This document shows positions 44,614 through 55,770 of a DNA stretch of 64,000 nt, one piece after another. A program made the translations under genes and the position numbers. The notes under the pieces were generated by a model that saw only the letters and a list, made by a program, of their open reading frames with translations, was not told the DNA's origin and searched no databases. The DNA comes from Lachnospiraceae bacterium (GTDB lineage Bacteria; Bacillota; Clostridia; Lachnospirales; Lachnospiraceae): assembly GCA_024695145.1 (NCBI GenBank), contig JAILIS010000021.1, forward strand, positions 1-64,000, given 5' to 3'. Each line of letters opens with the position of its first letter. Within the stretch, counting starts at the first letter, position 1.

Positions 44614-45786
44614 ATGAGGAAAAGAAGACTCATTGGAATAACCGCATATGTGCTGAGTGCTGCTCTTATCTTTGCCTGTGTCGGCAGGGAGGCGTCATAC
44701 GTACAAGCGTCGGTTGAGAGCACATCAAAGAAGATCAAGGATGCCGAGGAATTAAAGAAAGCCACCGAGGAAATGAAGGAGGCTACCGAGCTTAAAAAAG
44801 AGGGGCTTAAGGATCAGAAACAGGAACTCGAATCGTACCTATCCGAGCTTAACGACAATCTCACCGAGATCACCGAGAACATCAGCGATATAGAAGGAAA
44901 GATCGCAGTTAAGCAGGAAGAGATCGGGACGGCTCAGGATGACCTTGCCGTGGCACTTTCCGAGGAGCAGAACCAGTATGATCTGATGAAAAAAAGGATC
45001 AAATTCATGTATGAACGGGGCGACAAGACATTGCTCACCACCTTTTTTTCATCGAGAAGTTATGCTGATTTTCTGAATAAGGCCGATTACATCGACCGTA
45101 TGGAAGACTACGATAAAAAGATGTATGACAATCTTATCCAGATAAGGAAGGATATAGAAGTCAAAGAGGAAAAGCTGCGCACTGAAGAGGAACAGTTACA
45201 GAGTCTGAAGAAACAGGCTCAGACCGAGGAAAAGAAGGTTAACAATCTTGTTACTTCGACGAACGGATCCATAGCGCAGACCGACGGACAGATATCGGCA
45301 GCGGAGATCGAATCGGCCGCTTACGAGGCGGAACTTGCCGCCCAGGAGGAAAACCTGGCTGCCCTCAAAAAGCAGCTTGCCGAAGAACAGGCGATGATAT
45401 CCAAGGCTGCAAAGATGGCATGGAGAGATATTTCCGAAGTATCTTTCCAGGACGGGGACAGGGATCTTCTGGCGTGTCTCATATACTGTGAAGCCGGTAA
45501 CCAGCCGTATACGGGGCAGGTGGCGGTAGGGGCCGTTGTTATCAACAGAGTGAGATCTGCCGCTTATCCGAATACCGTGTCGGGTGTGATCTATCAGAAA
45601 GGACAGTTTTCTCCCGTGGCTAGCGGCCGTCTTGCCACAAGGCTTGCGCTCGGTGCAACTACGGCGTGTTATCAGGCGGCTGATGAGGCGATGAGCGGTG
45701 CCACCCCTGTCGGAAACTGCCTGTATTTCAGAACGGTGATCCCGCAGATCAACGGAACCATCATCGGAGATCATGTTTTTTACTGA
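44614..45786 (+). CDS. Secreted coiled-coil protein with SleB-type hydrolase domain
   Basis: 390 residues. Signal peptide (about 1-33), long coiled coil (about 35-265) and a C-terminal cell-wall hydrolase domain of the SleB/Hydrolase_2 type (LLACLIYCEAGNQPYTGQVA, VAVGAVVINRVRS, GQFSPVASG), with the catalytic Glu in YCEAGNQ. The coiled coil contains RIKFMYERGDKTLL, matching RIKFMYERGNTTYL in the NlpC/P60 protein at 9294: the same scaffold with a different cutting domain. The ribosome site is weak. Confidence 0.88.
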   Translation: MRKRRLIGITAYVLSAALIFACVGREASYVQASVESTSKKIKDAEELKKATEEMKEATELKKEGLKDQKQELESYLSELNDNLTEITENISDIEGKIAVKQEEIGTAQDDLAVALSEEQNQYDLMKKRIKFMYERGDKTLLTTFFSSRSYADFLNKADYIDRMEDYDKKMYDNLIQIRKDIEVKEEKLRTEEEQLQSLKKQAQTEEKKVNNLVTSTNGSIAQTDGQISAAEIESAAYEAELAAQEENLAALKKQLAEEQAMISKAAKMAWRDISEVSFQDGDRDLLACLIYCEAGNQPYTGQVAVGAVVINRVRSAAYPNTVSGVIYQKGQFSPVASGRLATRLALGATTACYQAADEAMSGATPVGNCLYFRTVIPQINGTIIGDHVFY

Positions 45787-45802
45787 TATTTACTTAATTC
45801 TG

Positions 45803-45831
45803 TGGACTTTTTGAGCGTTGACGGTTATAAT
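45803..45831 (+). promoter_or_regulatory. Sigma-A promoter of the ATP synthase operon
   Basis: TGGACT (45803-45808), 17-base spacer, TATAAT (45826-45831). Leader under 20 bases, containing GGTGA 7 bases before the TTG start. Confidence 0.55.
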
Positions 45832-45854
45832 TTAAAAGATACGGTGACTCTAGA

Positions 45855-46196
45855 TTGAAGTATCAAAGAGAAGTATTCAGAAGCCTTACACTGGTTTTTC
45901 AGTTCGGGATCAATATGATAGTTCCGATACTGTTATGTACTTTTGCCGGTATATTTCTTGACAGGTGGCTCGGTACTTCCTTTATAGTAATAATACTGTT
46001 CTTTCTCGGAGCGATGGCGGGATTCCGCAATATCTACATATTTGCAAAAAGAAGCGGAAGACGCGATACTCATTTGGGAAGTGATGCCGACGCCGGTATC
46101 TCGGGACAGACCGGGGAAGATTTTGTCGAGGCAATGGACAGGGTATATAGGGAAAATATGGATGAACAGGCTCAAGATCATTCTAAAGGAAGATGA
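45855..46196 (+). CDS. AtpZ/AtpI-family small membrane protein
   Basis: 113 residues, TTG start supported by GGTGA upstream. Two membrane helices (about 12-33 and 40-60) of the AtpZ/AtpI (AtpQ) type, with GIFLDRWLGTSF in the loop and a polar tail. In other bacteria such proteins help Mg2+ handling or c-ring assembly of ATP synthase. First gene of the operon; overlaps the next gene by 35 bases. Confidence 0.82.
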   Translation: MKYQREVFRSLTLVFQFGINMIVPILLCTFAGIFLDRWLGTSFIVIILFFLGAMAGFRNIYIFAKRSGRRDTHLGSDADAGISGQTGEDFVEAMDRVYRENMDEQAQDHSKGR

Positions 46197-46563
46197 TACC
46201 CTCCATGAACTGATGATCGGCATTACGGCGATAAATCTGGTCCTTGCCGTAGCGGCGCTTTTTGTAAGCGACCGGCGGCACGCCCTTTATGCGGTCGCGA
46301 TAGGTCTTGTCTGCGGACTCGTCTATGTGACGCATATGGCTGTTACGATAGATGATGTTCTCTGTCTTGATGAAAAAGGTGCGGTGGCTGAGACCAGAAA
46401 ACAGATGGCTGTAAGATATCTGTTTGTATGTGTTGTTACCGGAGCCTGTTTTTACTTTAAGATCGCACATCCGGTATTTCTGGTGCTGTCGATCTTATCG
46501 ATCAAAGCGGGAGCGTATGTTCAGCCGCTGATCCACAGAATACTTAACAGGAGGAATGATTAG
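46162..46563 (+). CDS. atpI: ATP synthase I-chain-like membrane protein
   Basis: 133 residues from the ATG at 46162. Four hydrophobic segments (about 17-34, 41-63, 87-103 and 107-122) resemble the ATP synthase I chain family. It probably helps assemble the c ring. An earlier in-frame ATG (46042) lies inside the preceding gene and gives a non-family N-terminus. The TAG stop overlaps the GTG start of atpB. Confidence 0.8.
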   Translation: MNRLKIILKEDDTLHELMIGITAINLVLAVAALFVSDRRHALYAVAIGLVCGLVYVTHMAVTIDDVLCLDEKGAVAETRKQMAVRYLFVCVVTGACFYFKIAHPVFLVLSILSIKAGAYVQPLIHRILNRRND

Positions 46564-47279
46564 TGAACGGAGTTTTTTTGGCATCCGACGTCGATTTCAT
46601 GATAAAGGGGTTATTCTCTTATCAGATATTCGGTCAGACGGTGTGGATCACCACGACACATGTCAGCCTTTTGATAGTTTTTCTTCTGTTCGTGATCTTT
46701 GCTTTATTCGCGCGCCACGCAATAGTAAATGCCGATCCTTATGCGGAACCCGGAACATTTCAGAATATAGTCGAGCTTATGGTTGAGATGCTTGATAATA
46801 TGATAACCGGTGTCATGGGCAAAAATGCCACCAAGTTTCTCGGCTATATATCCACGCTGTTCGCTTTTATCCTTATCAGCAATATATCGGGGCTTTTGGG
46901 ACTGCGTCCCCCCACAGCGGATTATGGTGTTACATTCCCGCTTGGATTGATTACGTTCTCCCTGATCTTCTACAACAAGATCAAGCATCAGGGTGTGGGA
47001 GGCTTTCTCAAAGGACTGTGTGATCCGTGGCCGATCTGGGCACCGATCAACATTATCGGTGATATCGCGGTCCCGATATCTATATCCCTTCGTCTGTTTG
47101 CAAACGTCCTGTCAGGTACGGTCATGATGGCTCTTGTATACGGACTGCTTTACAAGATAGCATGGGGCTGGCCGGGATTTTTGCATATATACTTTGATCT
47201 TTTCTCCGGGGCGATCCAGACATACGTATTCTGTATGCTGACGATGACATACATCACCGACGCCATCGGCGATTCGTAA
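46563..47279 (+). CDS. atpB: F-type ATP synthase subunit a
   Basis: 238 residues, GTG start overlapping the previous stop. Polytopic Fo stator subunit; the essential Arg lies in ISLRLFANVLSGTVMM. GLRPPTADYGVTFPLGLITF is family-typical. It forms the ion half-channels against the c ring. Followed by a 76-base gap before atpE, holding no visible hairpin. Confidence 0.95.
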   Translation: MNGVFLASDVDFMIKGLFSYQIFGQTVWITTTHVSLLIVFLLFVIFALFARHAIVNADPYAEPGTFQNIVELMVEMLDNMITGVMGKNATKFLGYISTLFAFILISNISGLLGLRPPTADYGVTFPLGLITFSLIFYNKIKHQGVGGFLKGLCDPWPIWAPINIIGDIAVPISISLRLFANVLSGTVMMALVYGLLYKIAWGWPGFLHIYFDLFSGAIQTYVFCMLTMTYITDAIGDS

Positions 47280-47343
47280 ACGGGAGTGTGTGAGGTTATT
47301 AAATAATCAATAGGATCAATATATACACTGAATAAAATTATAG

Positions 47344-47610
<267 letters not shown>

Positions 47611-47646
47611 TTATTACAGGACAGATAATCGAAAGGAGGCAATAAG

Positions 47647-48162
47647 ATGGAACGTCTGTTCGATCTTGATTTTCAGCTATTGCATGATGCGGTCATAACA
47701 GCGGTTGCCGTTTTTGTTCTGTTCCTTTTCCTGTCCTACATGCTGTTCAAGCCCGCCCGGGAGCTTCTTAGAAAGCGCCAGGAAAGAATTAAGACGGATC
47801 TTGATACGGCTAAGGCTGACAGAGAAGAGGCGGACTCTTTAAAGAGCGAATATGAGGCAAAGATGGCCGGAGCCCAGAAGGATGCCGATGCGGTTCTTTC
47901 AGAGGCGCGCAAGAAAGCGCTCGCCAACGAGGAACAGATCATCTCACAGGCCAAGGAGGAAGCATCAAACATCATCCGCCAGGCCAGAAATGAGGCCGAA
48001 CTTGAGAAACAGAAAGCTGCCGACGAAGTGAAGACGCAGATCATAGACGTGGCATCACTTATGGCAGGAAAGGTAGTGGCAGCCAATATTGACACAAACA
48101 TTCAGGATTCCCTCATTGAGGAGACGCTGAAAGAAGTAGGTGAAGGCACATGGCAAAGCTAG
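47647..48162 (+). CDS. atpF: F-type ATP synthase subunit b
   Basis: 171 residues. One N-terminal membrane helix (about 17-38), then a long charged helix (LRKRQERIKTDLDTAKADRE) forming the peripheral stalk. GAAAGGAGG precedes the ATG; overlaps atpH by 13 bases. Confidence 0.94.
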   Translation: MERLFDLDFQLLHDAVITAVAVFVLFLFLSYMLFKPARELLRKRQERIKTDLDTAKADREEADSLKSEYEAKMAGAQKDADAVLSEARKKALANEEQIISQAKEEASNIIRQARNEAELEKQKAADEVKTQIIDVASLMAGKVVAANIDTNIQDSLIEETLKEVGEGTWQS

Positions 48163-48704
48163 TTGCAAAAACTTATGCCGACGCTATATTTATGCTGGCC
48201 GTAGAGGAAGGCCGGGTTGATGAGCTGTATTCGGAAGTATGCGAGCTCTTACGTATCCTTAAGGACAATCCGGAACTTTCGGAAGTGATGAGACATCCCG
48301 GCGTTGACAAGAATGAGAAGATCGCAGCCATCAGAAATATCTTCACCGGAAGAGTATCCGCTGAGGTCTGCGGCCTGCTCAATCAGATAGTTGTCAATAA
48401 CCGCTACGAAGAGACAGATGGCATTCTTGCAAAGTTCATCGAAGAGGTCAAAGAATACAAAAAAACAGGCGTGGCATATGTCAGCACACCTGTCGCTCTT
48501 TCTGATGCCCAGAAAGACAATATACGCAGGAAACTTCTTGATACGACCGATTATGTAGAGATGGAGATGAACTATGAGATCGATCCGTCTCTTATCGGAG
48601 GCATGAGGATAAGGATAGGCGACAGGGTAATAGACAGCAGCATATCCACTAAACTGAACGAACTGGCAAGGCAGCTTCGCCGTATCCAGCTCAACAAAAT
48701 ATAA
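48150..48704 (+). CDS. atpH: F-type ATP synthase subunit delta
   Basis: 184 residues. N-terminal six-helix domain (KTYADAIFMLAVEEGRVDEL) and C-terminal strand-rich part with IDPSLIGGMRIRIGDRVIDS, the family signature. Joins the stator stalk to the alpha3beta3 head. Confidence 0.94.
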   Translation: MAKLVAKTYADAIFMLAVEEGRVDELYSEVCELLRILKDNPELSEVMRHPGVDKNEKIAAIRNIFTGRVSAEVCGLLNQIVVNNRYEETDGILAKFIEEVKEYKKTGVAYVSTPVALSDAQKDNIRRKLLDTTDYVEMEMNYEIDPSLIGGMRIRIGDRVIDSSISTKLNELARQLRRIQLNKI

Positions 48705-48722
48705 GAAAGGTAAGTAGGATCC

Positions 48723-50228
48723 ATGAATTTAAGACCAGAAGAGATCAGTTCGGTGATCAAGGATCAGATCAAAAGATACGCACAGTCTCTGGAAGTTTCC
48801 GAGGTCGGAACGGTCATCCAGGTTGCGGACGGTATCGCGAGAGTACACGGACTTGAAAAGGCGATGCAGGGAGAACTTCTTGAATTCCCCGGCGAAGTGT
48901 ACGGCATGGTGATGAACCTGGAGGAGGATAATGTTGGTGCGGTTCTCCTCGGTGCAGGTAATATCAACGAGGGCGATACAGTCAAGACGACCGGAAGGGT
49001 TGTTGAAGTTCCCGCAGGCGATGCTCTGCTGGGTCGTGTTGTGAACGCACTTGGTCAGCCCATAGACGGAAAGGGTCCGATACAGACTGACAGATACAGA
49101 AGGATCGAACGTGTCGCAAGCGGTGTTATCACGAGAAAATCAGTTGATACACCTATTCAGACCGGAATCAAGGCTATTGACTCCATGATCCCTATCGGAA
49201 GGGGACAAAGAGAGCTGATCATCGGCGACAGACAGACCGGTAAGACAGCAATAGCCATAGATACGATAATCAACCAGAAGGGCCAGAATGTTAAATGTAT
49301 ATATGTTGCCATAGGTCAGAAGGCATCAACCGTTGCATCCATCGTCAAGACGCTTGATGAATTCGGTGCAATGGCTTACACAACGATCGTTGCGTCCACG
49401 GCCAGTGAGATGGCTCCCCTTCAGTACATCGCTCCTTACAGCGGATGTGCTATAGGTGAGGAATGGATGGAAAACGGCGAGGATGTTCTTGTTATCTATG
49501 ACGATCTGAGTAAGCACGCAACGGCATACAGAACACTTTCACTGCTGCTTCGTCGTCCGCCCGGACGTGAGGCATATCCCGGTGATGTTTTCTATCTGCA
49601 CTCAAGACTTTTGGAGCGTGCAGCGAGAATGAGCGAGGAGTACGGCGGCGGCAGCCTTACCGCACTTCCGATAATAGAAACACAGGCCGGTGATGTTTCG
49701 GCTTATATCCCGACAAATGTTATTTCGATCACTGACGGTCAGATATATCTTGAGACCGAAATGTTCAATTCCGGATTCCGTCCGGCTGTAAACGCGGGTC
49801 TTTCCGTATCGCGTGTTGGTGGTGCTGCCCAGATAAAGGCCATGAAGAAGATCGCCGCTCCCATACGTACGGAACTTGCCCAGTACAGAGAACTTGCCGC
49901 TTTTGCTCAGTTCGGATCCGAGCTGGATGCCGATACGAGAGAGAAGCTGGCTCAAGGTGAGAGGATCAGGGAAGTATTAAAGCAGGGACAGTACAAGCCC
50001 ATGCCGGTTGAGTTCCAGATCCTGATCATCTATGTTGTGACAAGAAAATATCTTCTTGATGTTCCCGTTGACAGGGTGGGTGAATTTGAGGAAGGCTTCT
50101 TTGAGTATATCAAGACAAGTTATCCCGAGATCCCCGAGTCCATCAGGAACACGAAAGAACTGTCGGACGAGATGGAAAGTAAACTTCAGAAAGCAATAAC
50201 GGATTTCAAGGCCGATTTTCTGAAATAA
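48723..50228 (+). CDS. atpA: F-type ATP synthase subunit alpha
   Basis: 501 residues. Walker [16 protein letters not shown] near 169-183, the alpha signature [21 protein letters not shown] segment ([17 protein letters not shown]) and the arginine finger in ISVSRVG region. Non-catalytic nucleotide-binding subunit. Good AGAAAGGTAAG ribosome site. Confidence 0.97.
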   Translation: MNLRPEEISSVIKDQIKRYAQSLEVSEVGTVIQVADGIARVHGLEKAMQGELLEFPGEVYGMVMNLEEDNVGAVLLGAGNINEGDTVKTTGRVVEVPAGDALLGRVVNALGQPIDGKGPIQTDRYRRIERVASGVITRKSVDTPIQTGIKAIDSMIPIGRGQRELIIGDRQTGKTAIAIDTIINQKGQNVKCIYVAIGQKASTVASIVKTLDEFGAMAYTTIVASTASEMAPLQYIAPYSGCAIGEEWMENGEDVLVIYDDLSKHATAYRTLSLLLRRPPGREAYPGDVFYLHSRLLERAARMSEEYGGGSLTALPIIETQAGDVSAYIPTNVISITDGQIYLETEMFNSGFRPAVNAGLSVSRVGGAAQIKAMKKIAAPIRTELAQYRELAAFAQFGSELDADTREKLAQGERIREVLKQGQYKPMPVEFQILIIYVVTRKYLLDVPVDRVGEFEEGFFEYIKTSYPEIPESIRNTKELSDEMESKLQKAITDFKADFLK

Positions 50229-50257
50229 GCATGTTTGCGTAACGGAGGACATATAAC

Positions 50258-51166
50258 ATGGCGTCGATGCGCGACATTAAAAGACGTAAAACAGGGGTAC
50301 AGTCCACCCAGCAGATAACCAAGGCCATGAAGCTGGTTTCAACCGTCAAGCTTCAAAGGGCAAAGGCACGTGCTGAACAGATCAAGAATTACACGGTGCT
50401 GATGTATGATACCATAGTTTCGATCATGAGCAGGTCCGGATACCTGGATCACCCTCTCATGAAACCGAACACATCGGACAAAAAGGCAGTGGTTCTTATC
50501 ACTTCCAACAGAGGACTTGCCGGAGGATACAACAGCAATATCATCAAGCTGGTTACCCAGAGCGGATGGAGCACGGACGAAACGGTTGTATTTGCAATAG
50601 GCAGAAAGGGCCGCGAAGGTGTCAGGAGAAAGGGATATGAGGTCGTGTACGATAATCCGGACATGATCGAAGAGCCTGTTTATGCTGATGCCAAAGAGCT
50701 TGCAGATGAACTGTTAAGCCGCTATCAGGCGGGTGAGATCGGAGAAATATATCTGGCATATACGATCTTTAAAAATACGGTCGTTCATGTTCCGAAGCTT
50801 CAGAAGCTTCTTCCTCTCGGTCAGGACAGTACACCTACCGAATCGGTATCAGGCAGCGAGGACGAGGAGACTATCCTTCCCGATGCAGGTAAAGAAAGCG
50901 CAAAGCGTGCCCTTATGACGTATGAACCGAATGAGGATGAAGCGCTTTCCGCCATCATTCCGAAGTATATAACCAATCTGATCTACGGCGCGCTCATTGA
51001 GGCTGTAGCCAGCGAGAACGGTGCGAGAATGCAGGCCATGGATTCAGCCACCGACAATGCGGAGAAGATGATCACGGGCCTGGAGCTCCAGTATAACAGG
51101 GCAAGACAGGGCGCCATCACTCAGGAGCTCACAGAGATCATAGGCGGAGCCGAAGCGTTAGGTTAA
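50258..51166 (+). CDS. atpG: F-type ATP synthase subunit gamma
   Basis: 302 residues. N-terminal helix MASMRDIKRRKTGVQSTQQI and C-terminal helix MQAMDSATDNAEKMITGLEL form the rotating shaft; LITSNRGLAGGYNSNI is family-typical. An acidic insertion (VSGSEDEETILPDAGKES) near residues 190-213 lies in the globular part. A structured repeat begins one base after the stop. Confidence 0.95.
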   Translation: MASMRDIKRRKTGVQSTQQITKAMKLVSTVKLQRAKARAEQIKNYTVLMYDTIVSIMSRSGYLDHPLMKPNTSDKKAVVLITSNRGLAGGYNSNIIKLVTQSGWSTDETVVFAIGRKGREGVRRKGYEVVYDNPDMIEEPVYADAKELADELLSRYQAGEIGEIYLAYTIFKNTVVHVPKLQKLLPLGQDSTPTESVSGSEDEETILPDAGKESAKRALMTYEPNEDEALSAIIPKYITNLIYGALIEAVASENGARMQAMDSATDNAEKMITGLELQYNRARQGAITQELTEIIGGAEALG

Positions 51167-51167
51167 T

Positions 51168-51254
51168 GCAGGTAGGGGGAACCGCGAAGCGGTGGGACCC
51201 TGGCTGCACCGCTAGCCCCATCGCCGAAGGCGAATCGAATGGGCGAGCGACCTT
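51168..51254 (+). repeat. Structured dispersed repeat, copy B, inside the atp operon
   Basis: 87 bases between atpG and atpD. Same plan as copy A (37398): GCAGGTAGGGGG, hairpin ACCGC-GAA-GCGGT (51181-51193), CCCTGGCTGCACCGCTAGCCCC, hairpin TCGCC-GAA-GGCGA (51221-51233), AATGGGCGAGCGACCTT. Stem pairs differ from copy A by compensatory changes while loops are constant. It sits in the message between two co-regulated subunits. Confidence 0.75.
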
Positions 51255-51260
51255 ATTAAT

Positions 51261-51300
51261 GCAGGTAGGGGGAACCGCGAAGCGGTGGACAAAGGCTGCA
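51261..51300 (+). repeat. Partial repeat, copy C
   Basis: Repeats the first 28 bases of copy B exactly (GCAGGTAGGGGGAACCGCGA and onward), then GACAAAGGCTGCA, so only the first stem unit is kept. Tandem to copy B with a 6-base gap; probably arose by partial duplication. Confidence 0.7.
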
Positions 51301-51322
51301 TAACTTACGATATCAAATATAG

Positions 51323-52744
<1,422 letters not shown>

Positions 52745-52753
52745 GGAGTCAAT

Positions 52754-53158
52754 ATGGCTGATACATTTCATCTTAAGATCACGAGCCCTGACAGAGTCTT
52801 CTTCGAGGGTGAAGTGACAATGGTGGAGATCAATACAACGGAGGGAGAGATCGGAGTACTGCCTGATCATATCCCTCTGACAAGTGTTCTGGCTCCCGGG
52901 GTATGTTACATTCATGTCCCGGATGCTGATCCGAAGGTATGCGCGGTTCACGGCGGATTTTTTGAAATACTCCAGGACTCCATGACGATACTTGCTGAGG
53001 TTTGCGAATGGCCGGATGAGATCGATGTGGGAAGAGCCGAGGCGGCTAAGGTAAGGGCCGAGAGATTCCTTACCGACAGACCTGCGGGGACCGATATAGA
53101 TCGTGCCATACTTGCGCTCAAGAGAAGTGCGGCAAGGATAAAAGCAGCCGGGAAATGA
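52754..53158 (+). CDS. atpC: F-type ATP synthase subunit epsilon
   Basis: 134 residues. N-terminal beta sandwich (FHLKITSPDRVFFEGEVTMV, TTEGEIGVLPDHIPL) and C-terminal two-helix regulatory arm. Binds gamma and the c ring and restrains ATP hydrolysis. Last gene of the operon. Confidence 0.94.
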   Translation: MADTFHLKITSPDRVFFEGEVTMVEINTTEGEIGVLPDHIPLTSVLAPGVCYIHVPDADPKVCAVHGGFFEILQDSMTILAEVCEWPDEIDVGRAEAAKVRAERFLTDRPAGTDIDRAILALKRSAARIKAAGK

Positions 53159-53173
53159 TCCTTCTATTCTCAT

Positions 53174-55765
53174 ATGGATCACAGCAAATTAAAGAGAAGA
53201 GCAATAAAGCTTAGCGCCACATTTGTGCTGTTTCTTGTCTCGCTGTTCGTGTCGAATATTGTCCTTAACAGGGGCAATACCGACATGACTTCCGAGATGA
53301 GCGGCGCGACGCTTCCAATCGTATATATGAACGTCAATGACGAATACATCAATCCGCTCCACGGTTATGTGACCGAAATGGAGGGGAATTTTTTGCGTGG
53401 ATCGATAACACCTCTTATGGCAAACAGATCCGTATCTTTCAGAGTAGATCTGTATAATGCCGTCATCGCCAAAGTCTCTTATGAAGTCAGACCCGTTGAC
53501 ATGTCAAGACTCATCGAAGAGACAGAGATCTCCGATTACACCCATGAAGGCGACAGCATATTTGCAACAGCGGTCCTGAAGGATCTGATAGAAGACGATG
53601 TTGAATACATGCTCATAATAAAGCTGACCACTTCCGGCGGTGATGTTGTCAGGTATTACGCCAGAGTCATCAACAGAGCGGAACTCTATCTTACGGAAAA
53701 GATGGAGTTTGTCCGTGATTTTTCCGACAGGACATTTAACAGGGAAGCGGCGGCAACCATCAAAAAGAACATGGAGAGTAATGCCGAGGGAGATAACAGC
53801 AGCTATGCGTATGTCAACATACATTCAAGTTTCAATCAGCTGACATGGGGAGATCTTGAACCTGTCCTTGTGACGGATAAGGATATGGAGTTACTTGAGA
53901 TCGATGAGATCAGTGCATCCATTATGCTGAAATATCAGGTAGAGATCATGTCCGAGACCCATAATGTATCGGAATTCTTCCGCGTTCAGAGGGGCAAACG
54001 GATGTATCTGATGGAATACGAAAGGATAATGGATCAGGTATTCGACGAAGATAAGAATGTTGTCGTGAACGGTAAGATCCTTCACGGGATGATAAATGAA
54101 AAGCTCTCAAGGATCGAGAACGACAGCGGATCGATATATGCTTTTGTTCAGCAGAACGGTCTGTACTCATATAACATTTCATCGCAGAATCTGGCCAGAC
54201 TGTTTTCTTTTTGCGACAAGGAGAACAATGACGCAAGAACGAGATACGATGCTCATTCGATCAGACCGCTCAGGATCGACGGAGTCGGAAATATATGGTT
54301 TATCGTATACGGATATATGAATCGCGGAATAAACGAAGGAAAGATGGGGGTGGCACTGTACTATTACGACTGTGCGTTAAATACCATAGAGGAAGAACTT
54401 TTCATCCCGTATTCCAAGTCATATGAGATCCTGGCCAAAGACATAGAGAGCCTTGCTTATATCAGCACACGGAACAGAATGTATATCCTTCTCGACGGAA
54501 GTGTATACAGTATCAATATCGGGGCGAGGGAATCAGAGGTCATGCAGGACTCCATAAGCGAAACAGGATTTTTCTCTTCCGACGATGAGAGCACAATAGC
54601 CTGGCAGACAGGTGATACGATAATTGATTACACGGAGATACAGCTGTTCAAACTCGACAGCATGACTCCTTCCGTTATCCCGTCCGCGGCGGGAGAGATA
54701 GTCATACCTCTTGGATTTATGGACAATGATGTTATATACGGTGCGGCAAAGGTCTCTGACGTTACTACCGACTACACCGGAAAGACCATGATACCGATGT
54801 ACTGCGTAAAAGTTCAGGATCAGAACGGCAATGTCCTGAAGGATTACAGATATGAAGGTATATATGTGACCGGAGTCGAGAAGGTCGATAATATGCTGAT
54901 CCTTTCGCGTGTTGCAAAGGATCCGGAGACGGGTGTACTGACCCCGATTGAAGATGACCAGATCGTGAATAACAAGACCAAAACGTCTCTTAAAAACGTC
55001 CTTTCCGCAGTTGTCACCGAGAAAACGGAAACTACATATCAGACGGTACTTTATAAAGCAAACGATTCCGAGAATCCTTCATTAAAGATCACAAACCCGA
55101 AAGGCGTTGTGTTTGAAGGAAGCCGTGATGTCAGGCTTTCAAACGAAGACCATCTCAAGAGATACTATGTATATGCAAAAGGTGATCTGTCCGGGATCTA
55201 CACATCCGAATCGGAGGCGGTGAGCGAGGCTGCTGCGCTGTTCGGAGTCGTTACGGACAAGAGGATGGCCTATATATGGGAGAGCGGAAACCGGAAAACA
55301 AGTGCAAAGCTTACGGATCTTGAGATAAGTTCATCATCAAAGGCGGAAGGAGAGCCTGCGCCCGAAGAAGAGACGACGGAAGAGACGATAGAAGAGGTGG
55401 CGGAAGAGGTGTCCTCTGCCTATGTGAAATGCGTTGATACAATGCTTCAGTACGGAGGTGTGTACAAGAGCGCGGAAGAGGAGATAAGGACAAAATCACT
55501 TGTCAGGGTCCTGTCCGACAATCTGGACGCCGATGTACTCGATCTGTCCGGCTGCAGCCTGTCAGATGTACTTTATTATATATCAAGAGGATACCCCGTG
55601 ATGGCAATGACCGGAGAGGGAAATGCCGTGATCATAATAGGTTATGACAGCAAAAACACGATACTGTATGATCCCGGAAAAGACAGCATATATAAGTACG
55701 GAATGAACGATTCCGCAAATATGTTTGAACAGGCGGGAAACAGATTTGTCACATATGTCCGCTGA
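53174..55765 (+). CDS. Large exported protein with degenerate C39-like C-terminal domain
   Basis: 863 residues, no family recognised over most of its length. One N-terminal membrane helix (about 10-31), a long extracytoplasmic region with repeated strand-like segments in the middle (perhaps a propeller), a Glu-rich linker (EEETTEETIEEVAEEVSS, about 730-748), then a C39-like fold: MLQYGG, GYPVMAMTGEGNAVIIIGYD and NTILYDPGKDSIYKY. The position of the catalytic His is Asn817 and the Cys position appears to be Ala or Ser, so it is probably an inactive binding domain. Follows atpC by 15 bases, likely read-through. Confidence 0.75.
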   Translation: MDHSKLKRRAIKLSATFVLFLVSLFVSNIVLNRGNTDMTSEMSGATLPIVYMNVNDEYINPLHGYVTEMEGNFLRGSITPLMANRSVSFRVDLYNAVIAKVSYEVRPVDMSRLIEETEISDYTHEGDSIFATAVLKDLIEDDVEYMLIIKLTTSGGDVVRYYARVINRAELYLTEKMEFVRDFSDRTFNREAAATIKKNMESNAEGDNSSYAYVNIHSSFNQLTWGDLEPVLVTDKDMELLEIDEISASIMLKYQVEIMSETHNVSEFFRVQRGKRMYLMEYERIMDQVFDEDKNVVVNGKILHGMINEKLSRIENDSGSIYAFVQQNGLYSYNISSQNLARLFSFCDKENNDARTRYDAHSIRPLRIDGVGNIWFIVYGYMNRGINEGKMGVALYYYDCALNTIEEELFIPYSKSYEILAKDIESLAYISTRNRMYILLDGSVYSINIGARESEVMQDSISETGFFSSDDESTIAWQTGDTIIDYTEIQLFKLDSMTPSVIPSAAGEIVIPLGFMDNDVIYGAAKVSDVTTDYTGKTMIPMYCVKVQDQNGNVLKDYRYEGIYVTGVEKVDNMLILSRVAKDPETGVLTPIEDDQIVNNKTKTSLKNVLSAVVTEKTETTYQTVLYKANDSENPSLKITNPKGVVFEGSRDVRLSNEDHLKRYYVYAKGDLSGIYTSESEAVSEAAALFGVVTDKRMAYIWESGNRKTSAKLTDLEISSSSKAEGEPAPEEETTEETIEEVAEEVSSAYVKCVDTMLQYGGVYKSAEEEIRTKSLVRVLSDNLDADVLDLSGCSLSDVLYYISRGYPVMAMTGEGNAVIIIGYDSKNTILYDPGKDSIYKYGMNDSANMFEQAGNRFVTYVR

Positions 55766-55770
55766 ACGGA

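Noticed and set aside
51168..51300. tRNA-like or rRNA-derived fragment
   Set aside because: The hairpins lack the T-loop and anticodon patterns; the element instead matches copy A with covarying stems.
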